From JAJPKK01 sp963844635 (GTDB taxonomy: Bacteria; Pseudomonadota; Alphaproteobacteria; Rhizobiales; Xanthobacteraceae): a stretch of 64,000 bases of DNA. Below, in pieces: positions 63,279-64,000 of this stretch (positions are counted from its first letter, which is position 1; each line of letters opens with the position of its first letter). Below the pieces are notes generated by a model. That model made no database searches and was not told where the DNA came from. It saw only the letters and a list, made by a program, of their open reading frames with translations. A program made the translations under genes and the position numbers. The stretch lies in contig CAWJPD010000003.1 in NCBI GenBank assembly GCA_963844635.1, forward strand, positions 124,001 through 188,000. The letters run 5' to 3'.

Positions 63279-64000
63279 ATGTCGAGATTTCACGAACATA
63301 GCAGGTGCCGGATTGACCGGTGGCGCAATCCGATAGTCAAAAGCGTAGCGGCGATGGCGGCGCTGGTCATCGGCACCCGGGCGGCATTTCCGCAGGATGT
63401 TGGTTCGCCGTTGCGGCGGATCGACCGCAGCGAGTCTCTGTGTGACAAACGGCATCGTTTCGGCGCAGCGCGGCGGCCAGCTCGCGATCGATACACCGAG
63501 CTCGCGGGCCGTCGTTCGCAATGTCGAGAAGTCCGGGGATCAGACCGCGGAAATCCGCTTCCGCTATCTCGGACCCAGCCAAACCGACAAGCCGCTGGCC
63601 TCGGGCGAGCTGCGGCGACAGATCGGCCTGAAGCTGCAGGCCGAAGATACTTGCAATCTCGTCTATGCCATGTGGCATATCGCGCCGGACGCTCGTATCG
63701 TCGTGTCGGTCAAGCGCAACATCGGCATGACTACACATGATCGGTGCGGCGCCGGCGGTTATGTCTTCATCACACCGCAGTCACGCGTCGAGCCGGCGCC
63801 GATCCTGCCCGGCGGGGTCAACACCTTGCGCGCCGACCTCCACGGGACCGATCTTACGGTGACGGCCAACGGCAAGCCGGCATGGCGCGGTCGCCTCGGA
63901 AATACCCTGCCGTCGGGTGCGATGGGATTTCGCACCGACAACGTGCAAGCCATATTGGACTACTATGTCGGAGGTGCCGGGAGGCCCCCAGACCGACCGA
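63279..64000 (+). CDS. Exported protein of unknown function, partial at window end, with a frame disruption
   Basis: ATG 63279 with GAGGAAG upstream starts a signal-peptide-like segment (SVAAMAALVIGTRAAFPQDV). The frame then stops making sense near GAGTC 63432-63436; one base removed there leads into a continuous open frame (TNGIVSAQRGGQLAIDTPSS ... FRYLGPSQTDKPLASGELRR ... GAMGFRTDNVQAILDYYVGG) that runs off the window without a stop. The late part resembles lectin/LamG-like or glycosidase-associated beta-sandwich tails. Family not assigned. Confidence 0.5.

Overview
This is a high-GC chromosomal window from an alphaproteobacterium, most likely Hyphomicrobiales (Nitrobacteraceae/Xanthobacteraceae-like). 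That reading rests on gene order (a dcw cluster with meso-DAP-type murE, lysA followed by a TIGR02302 gene, DUF2125, DUF3551), an imuA-imuB-dnaE2 cassette under an alphaproteobacterial GTTC-N7-GTTC SOS box, and dense dispersed palindromic repeats of the kind common in this group. No rRNA, tRNA, CRISPR array or transposase was recognised.

Layout. 1-13814 (+): division and cell wall cluster, rsmH(partial)-ftsL-ftsI-[PH-domain protein, UbiD-family decarboxylase]-murE-murF-mraY-murD-ftsW-murG. murC, murB, ddl, ftsQ, ftsA and ftsZ do not follow. 13937-21730: EthD-like protein and secreted cyclase (-), lysA and a long TIGR02302 membrane protein with Gln/Gly tracts (+), DUF2125 protein (-), ChaC (+). 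21772-27619: aroK (-), Tat-exported alpha/beta hydrolase (+), VOC protein (-), and an IorAB-like molybdenum hydroxylase (+). 27790-33212: a TIR-NB-ARC-TPR protein (-) divergent from an exported caspase-FGE protein (+). 33529-43418: envelope polysaccharide/LPS genes gmd-fcl (-), asnB and waaF (+), peptidoglycan-binding protein (-), waaC and a membrane glycosyltransferase (-), galE (+). 43676-48713: DDAH-like hydrolase and rocD (-), S10 peptidase (+), EamA transporter (-). 49017-55154 (-): SOS mutagenesis operon imuA-imuB-dnaE2. 55476-64000: small secreted proteins, a secreted hypothetical, a membrane-anchored hypothetical, orphan coxM-coxS-like subunits, a Crp/Fnr regulator, two duplicated glycine-rich exported proteins, and a partial exported protein.

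The key caveat is that many genes, including essential ftsW, carry single-base frameshifts. Six of them sit at GAGTTC/GAACTC where the protein frame requires GAGTC/GACTC, the CcrM (GANTC) methylation motif. Most of the others are in homopolymers or doubled bases. This looks like a consensus-sequence artefact, probably long-read basecalling at methylated sites, rather than decay. It also explains an apparent FtsW-MurG fusion. I annotate these genes as continuous CDS and state each disruption.

The most distinctive biology is the TIR-STAND/caspase-FGE pair and two classes of palindromic element lying inside the imuB and dnaE2 coding sequences.
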